Shown here: one piece after another, positions 59,114 to 64,000 of the stretch | Position numbering within the stretch: the first letter of the stretch is position 1 | How the letters are laid out: each line of letters opens with the position of its first letter | Assembly (NCBI RefSeq): GCF_023091745.1 | Contig: NC_068910.1 | Coordinates: 37,125,272-37,189,271, forward strand | Direction: 5' to 3' | DNA: 64,000 nucleotides | DNA from: Budorcas taxicolor | Taxonomy: Eukaryota; Chordata; Mammalia; Artiodactyla; Bovidae | Translations under genes and position numbers: made by a program | The notes under the pieces: model-generated | What the model saw: only the letters and a program-made list of their open reading frames with translations | Told to the model about the DNA's origin: nothing | The model's database searches: none

Positions 59114-59385
59114 ATGAACAACCTAATTTAAATCTGAGTTCTACAGGTGCCATTTAAAAAGGGAGAGAATTTCTACAGTGGTTTAAAGGAAAGAGACTAT
59201 TCATCTTTTAAAGGTATGATTTTTTAACAGTATATAAAATATCATTCTGTAGTCTCAACACACATATGCATATCCATATTTTGATAGACATGCAAAGAAT
59301 AAGCCTGGGAGAATCTCCACTAAAGTGTTAACAGTGATTTCCCTACAAGTTGGGACTGTGGATTTCTTTCTCCTTCCTGTTTTCC

Positions 59386-59452
59386 TTCCTTCCTTCCCTC
59401 CCTCCCTTCTTCCTTCCCTATTTCCTTCCCTTCTTTCCTCCCTCCCTTCCTT
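59386..59452. repeat. (CCTT)n / polypyrimidine tract
   Basis: Interrupted CCTT and CCCT units over about 67 bases, wholly pyrimidine except one A. Confidence 0.9.
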
Positions 59453-59984
59453 ACAAATTTTGTGTTTGTGAGTTTGATTATTTTATTAATTTTTATTTCC
59501 CATAATAGTCTGAAATGCCCATGAGTAAAGATGCCATGTGTGTTTGAGCACATGAGTGCCCCCGACTCCTGGTAGACCCCAAATTCGGTATGCAGATTGC
59601 TGCTGAGCTGACTGCATTAGGACCAACAGAACTACATTTAAAAATCCCACTCTATGCCCAAAGATTCTTTCTAAGGAATTCTGAGAGGAGACCCAGAAGT
59701 CTGAATTTGTTCTGAACTCTTGCACGTGATTTTAATGCAAAGCCAGGTGTGACACTGTATTAGTGGTTTCCCATTAGCCTCAGAGCAGACAGTCCATCAC
59801 ATAATCAGCAAGACCCTATACTGGTCAGGCTCCTGCCGTCCTGTCCCCACTGTTCTTTCTTACTCTTTCCTCAACCTGACTTCTTGAGCTGTGTGGCCCT
59901 CCTGTCAGTTCTTCAAATGCCCTTATTCTTCCTGCTACAAACTTTTCAACACGCTATTCTTTCTCCCCCAAACTCTCTTACCCA

Positions 59985-60310
59985 GGGCTTGACAACCTAC
60001 AGCCCCTCAGCCACATCCAGCCAGCCCTCCATATGTGTTTGCACAACCTGCAAGCTTGAGAATGGTTTTACATTTTCAAATGGTAAGACAAAAATAAAAA
60101 AGGAAACACATTTTACAACATATCAAAATTAGATGAAATTCAAATTTCAGCATCTACAAATAAAGTTTTATTGGACACAGCCCCATACTATGCTTGAACA
60201 AATTGTCTAGGCTGCTTTTGTGCCCCAGTGGGACAGGGTTGAGTAGATGCAACAGAAAACACCTGGCCTGCAAAGCCTTGAATATTTACAATCTGACTCT
60301 TGACAGGAAA
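59985..60310 (+). mobile_element. hAT-like non-autonomous element
   Basis: CCCAGGGCTTGACAACCTACAGCCC, AAATAAAGTTTTATTGGACACAGCC, GTCTAGGCTGCTTTTGTG, GTTGAGTAGATGCAACAG and GGCCTGCAAAGCCTTGAATATTTACAATCTG follow the same element type as 1200-1385, here nearly entire. Confidence 0.7.
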
Positions 60311-60348
60311 AAAAAAATCTGTCCCTCCATCCATCTCACAGCATGTTT

Positions 60349-60485
60349 TTGGCTCCTCTGTCCATGGAATTCTCCAGGCAAGAATACTGGAGTGGGTTGC
60401 CATTCCCTTCTCCAGGGGATCTTCCAGACCCAGGCGTTGAACTCTGCATTGCAGGTGGACTCTTTACCATCTAAGTCACCAGGGA
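60349..60485 (-). mobile_element. Bov-tA SINE, 3' part missing
   Basis: GGCTCCTCTGTCCATGGAATTCTCCAGGCAAGAATACTGG ... TTTACCATCTAAGTCACCAGGGA. The usual AAGTCGCTCAG end is absent; it abuts the hAT element. Confidence 0.85.
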
Positions 60486-61604
60486 AAATGGCCAATTCTA
60501 CGGAGTCCATGAAATGCAAATTGAAGAGGAAATAAATTAGGTTGGAAGTCTGAATGCTGTCTCTTCTGTTTCAGTGGCTCCCAAATTTCACTCAAGGAAA
60601 CTTCTTTTCAGGCTCCCAAAGCCTTGCACTCCCTGGAAAAATCAGCCAGGGGAGCTTTTAAGGTGAAGACACAAAAGGTGAGGGGCAATGAGAGTGGAGA
60701 GTATATATCTGATCCTCTTCCCCAAATTTCTAGAAAACAAGTAAAAGAATGAAGCAATGGGAGCTCTTCATCCCAGGTTGAGGATCTGTGGTTTTATACT
60801 GACTGTAGTTTTGCAGAAGGCTTTTTATTTCAATTTGGTGATTATAAAAATGATTTTTACAATGATAAATGGCCTTGTGCAATTGAAAGAGGAGAGAGAA
60901 GATAGAAATCCCAAGACTCACTTCCTAAGTTTTATAAAATTCAGCTATTATGACAGTGTATACACACATGAAACAACTTGGAAACCACCAGTGAAGTTCA
61001 AATTAACATAATATCTTCCAAACAGAGCTAGGTGACAGTGCTTAGGGAATACACAGAGAAGAAACTCTTGAGTCAGACAGGGTCTGCCAGAATTGGCTTC
61101 CAACAGGAAGTGAGTTTAAGCAGTTGTAAAAGAAAGTGGTCCACACAGGGCTGCAGAGGGGGAAGCAGGAGGTCTCCATATGGGGGCTCACGTCTGTGCA
61201 AGATGAAGGGGCAGACATGAGCAAGTCAAGAGGGATCCAGCCAAGTGGGAAACTGGTGTCAGTTGAGTTTAGATGGAAGAAATGGAAGAATAATTGGTAG
61301 GGAAATGCTTCAGACTTTTCAACAAGAGATGATTAACCCTTTGAAATAATGTTGACAGATATAAACTAATAGTGACAGAAGCGCTGTGAGTCAGCTTGGC
61401 TCTGAAGAAGCTCCGAAATCTCTAGTTATTAAGTTGAAATGAGACTTTGATCTCCTTTTATGTCACCAGCACCTCCATGAATAAACCATGGGCTTTGGGA
61501 ATTGCTGGGGATTCAGGATACTGGTTACCTTGGCTGTTTTCCTGTATTTCCTCGTTCTCTTGTGGCCATCACTTCTCTCCCGTTTTTGAGTAATAATACC
61601 ACCT

Positions 61605-61830
61605 AGCTATTTTTCAGTCTTGACCATGCCCTCTGCTAAACACTTTATATACGTTTTCTTTCAGTCTTCATAAAAACATTACGAGATCAGCCCTATTATG
61701 AACCCCATTCTTAGATGAGGAAATGTGAGCTCAGAGAAGGTATTCACCCTACCTGAGGTTGCAGAGTTTGGTAATATTAGGGCTGGTGTTCAAATCCATG
61801 TCTCACTTATTCCAGAAACTCTGTCTGTAC
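61605..61830 (-). mobile_element. MIR SINE
   Basis: Antisense MIR order: CTGCTAAACACTTTATATACGTT, ACCCCATTCTTAGATGAGGAAATGTGAGCTCAGAGAAGG, ACCTGAGGTTGCAGAG, CAAATCCATGTCT. Confidence 0.75.
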
Positions 61831-61907
61831 CAGCTTTGTCTGAGGAGGGAATAGGCATTAGGTGCTTCTCTCTAGTTTAAGAGAGCATGGAGTCTCATGG
61901 TAAGTCA

Positions 61908-62105
61908 GTAAGTGAAAGTGTTAGTCGCTCAGTCATGTCCAACTCTTTGCAACCCCATGGACTCCTCTATCCATGGGATTTTTCCAGGCAAGAATACTGG
62001 AGTCGGTTGCCATTTCCTTCTCCGTGGGATCTTCTCAATCCAGGGATCGAACCCAGGTCTCCCACATTGCAGGCAGATTCTTTACCATCTGAGCCACCAG
62101 GGAAG
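61908..62105 (-). mobile_element. Bov-tA SINE, near full length
   Basis: GTTAGTCGCTCAGTCATGTCCAACTC ... CAAGAATACTGGAGTCGGTTGCC ... TTTACCATCTGAGCCACCAGGGAAG, with a small internal deletion after the CCATGGAC core. Confidence 0.9.
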
Positions 62106-64000
62106 TTCAAGTCAATCGATTATTAGTAAAAATAAAACTCTGCTTTCATTACCTCCCTTTTCAAACTGGAGTATTGCTGACATCTTTAATATGGATAAGT
62201 TGGCCAGAAATAACCTTTACTGTTAACTCATTTCATATTTTCAGTAATAAATTGGCAGCCTTCAGATCCATGGTTTCCTAGTTTCCTGGGGAAAGGAGGC
62301 ATAATTGTCTGACTTCAGGGCTGGGTTAAAACCGTGTAATCCCCTTGGAGAAGAGGTAAATTAAGTCATTGAACTACCTCAGCAGTGCCTTTGTTCAGGG
62401 AAAATAGCTCTGCATCATCAAATGGATTTAAGTGATCATGAAAACATTCAAACCAAAGTGGCACGTAATTAAGAGCAATTAGAACTGAAGTGATGTGACT
62501 GGATATTAAAACCAGAAAGGCAGTGTTTGTTCCTTCTCAGTAGAGACAAGGCAGATAAATGTGGGTTCCTCCTAACTTTGTCATCTCTAGAAATAGAATC
62601 TGCTAGACTGTGCAGATGCTATGTAAATATTGAAGGTCTAGTATTATGTACTATGTTTGACCCTCTATTTCTGTAGTGGAGTTTTATCCTCATATTTCAG
62701 TCACAGATATGCCAGAGTTAATTAGATCTATACTAGTAAATATCCATCATGGTGTTTCTAAATCCCTTTTGCCAAATGATCTAATTAGAGCAACACTTGG
62801 CTCTCTGTATAATTACAACATATGGCACCTAGAGGGTACATATAGTAGAATTATAGGTTGCCTGATGAGAAATCCAGGTGGTGGATAAAAGACTCTATTA
62901 AACAAAGTTGCTGTGGGTGTGCATGTGTGTCTGTGTTGTAATGTATACAATTCCTCCACCTCTCCCCAGAATAATAAATATGTTGTAATTCAACTGTCCT
63001 ACCCACATGAGACATAATTATATCCTAGAATAGGCGTTTTAAATTTTTAAGTAAAACAAATCATTGACAGTATTATTGTAAATTATTTAACCCTCCATAC
63101 CTCTAAAAATTACCATGTGTATTAGTCAGCAATGCTAGAAGCAGCTCTATGTAGGAGGAGTTATTCGATGGGATGTGTTCTTCCATCCAGGCAAGATAAC
63201 CTGCTCAAATGGCTGCAAAATATATAGCAAAAATAGTACTGAATCTTTTGACCAATGATAAAAAGGGATTTTTAATATCTGCTTATTATCTCTGAAAGTA
63301 GACTAACCACTTGGGTAGATGATGAGTTCAGTGTTATTGTGTTGAATTTGGAAGGCTTCACATGCAGAGGTACCCTGGACCCCACTTGGATGGGCTTCTA
63401 AGAGTCAGTGGGACACATCTTTTCCTAGACCACATTCACTGATGTCATGTTGATGACACTGACATGGTGGGAGTATTAACACCATGGGAAGTGGTACACA
63501 TGGGGACATTCTTTCCATAGAGGGCCAGTTGTTAAACACTTACCAACATGTCATTACTTGCTGGGACATAACACAGTTCAGAGTTGGCGATGCTAGTTTG
63601 GGGTTCATGGGAGAGATTAAGACTAGATAAATTATCTTCTTTGAAGTGATAAGCGTGAGTAAGTTTCATTGAGAAAAAAAATGGGAAAACAAAAGAGATC
63701 TGTTCTGGATAGATTCTTCTGAACTGTGACAACTGTGTGAAAGAGAAAAAAAAATCATAAGAAAGCTAAGAGGAGAATCAGGAAACTGGGGTGTTGGTAA
63801 GAAAGTATGGGTGTCGTAAATGACAGCACTTGACATTGTCAGTTATCATTGAGAGGTTTTAAAGCATGAGGACCTTCCTAACATAGTGCGCAGGGAACTC
63901 TGCTCAATGTTATGTTGGAGCCTGGATGGGAAGGGAGTTTGGGGGAGAATGGACACATGTATATGTCTGGCCAAGCTCCTTTGCTGTCTATGTTGAGGCT

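Larger units (their letters stand above)
47761..64000 (+). other. CNTN4: CNTN4 intron after the first Ig5 exon (5' part)
   Basis: Start of an intron longer than 16.2 kb, cut by the window end. Annotated repeats aside, 47761-49197, 49427-50498, 51681-53114, 53402-54734, 56124-57452, 57600-58866, 59126-59989, 60487-61604 and 62106-64000 contain no gene I recognise. 52500-53045 has the look of an old dispersed mammalian repeat that I cannot name with confidence. Confidence 0.8.

Noticed and set aside
47761..64000. Search for the next CNTN4 exon (second half of Ig5, expected to contain a Tyr-x-Cys Ig signature)
   Set aside because: No in-frame segment with the expected signature and splice sites was found by reading; it probably lies beyond the window.
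1..64000. CRISPR arrays, prokaryotic operons, intact viral genomes or a novel multigene system
   Set aside because: The sequence is mammalian intron/exon DNA with interspersed repeats; the only tandem arrays are a microsatellite-linked 60-bp repeat and small slippage repeats.

Overview
The window is mammalian nuclear DNA from a ruminant, most likely a bovid (cattle, buffalo, sheep or goat). The evidence is many copies of the RTE retrotransposon BovB, many ruminant Bov-tA/Bov-A SINEs ending in the same tail, and older cetartiodactyl CHR-type SINEs, on a background of L1, MIR, L2, hAT (MER5-like) and MLT1 fossils. The species cannot be fixed from this sequence alone.

The only host gene I can support is contactin-4 (CNTN4) on the + strand, represented by five consecutive internal coding exons: 13238-13340, 17003-17187, 26454-26590, 29116-29245 and 47610-47760. 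Reading phase is kept across all four junctions. Together they encode the end of the Ig2-Ig3 linker, all of Ig3, all of Ig4 and the first half of Ig5. The upstream exons (signal peptide, Ig1, Ig2) and downstream exons (rest of Ig5, Ig6, four fibronectin III domains, GPI signal) are outside the window. Exons make up 706 bases; everything else is intron.

Layout: 1-13237 is an intron rich in repeats, including a complete BovB insertion (5431-9270) and a nested L1/MLT1 block. 13341-17002 and 17188-26453 are introns with an L1/BovB nest, an (AT)n tract and long repeat-poor stretches. 26591-29115 holds one dimeric SINE. 29246-47609 (18.4 kb) holds two large BovB copies, a young 60-bp minisatellite and nested L1s, then a repeat-poor stretch before exon 47610-47760. 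47761-64000 is the 5' part of another long intron with an L1 mosaic, a fourth long BovB and several target-duplicated SINEs.

I found no tRNA, rRNA, CRISPR array, prokaryotic operon, viral gene or previously unknown multigene system. Most long reading frames are decayed BovB endonuclease/reverse transcriptase. The most interesting signals are structural: two retroposons stacked at one target site, a minisatellite that looks born from a SINE tail, a perfect 20-bp hairpin beside a SINE poly-A tract, a fold-back inside a BovB, and a short unexplained duplicated segment.
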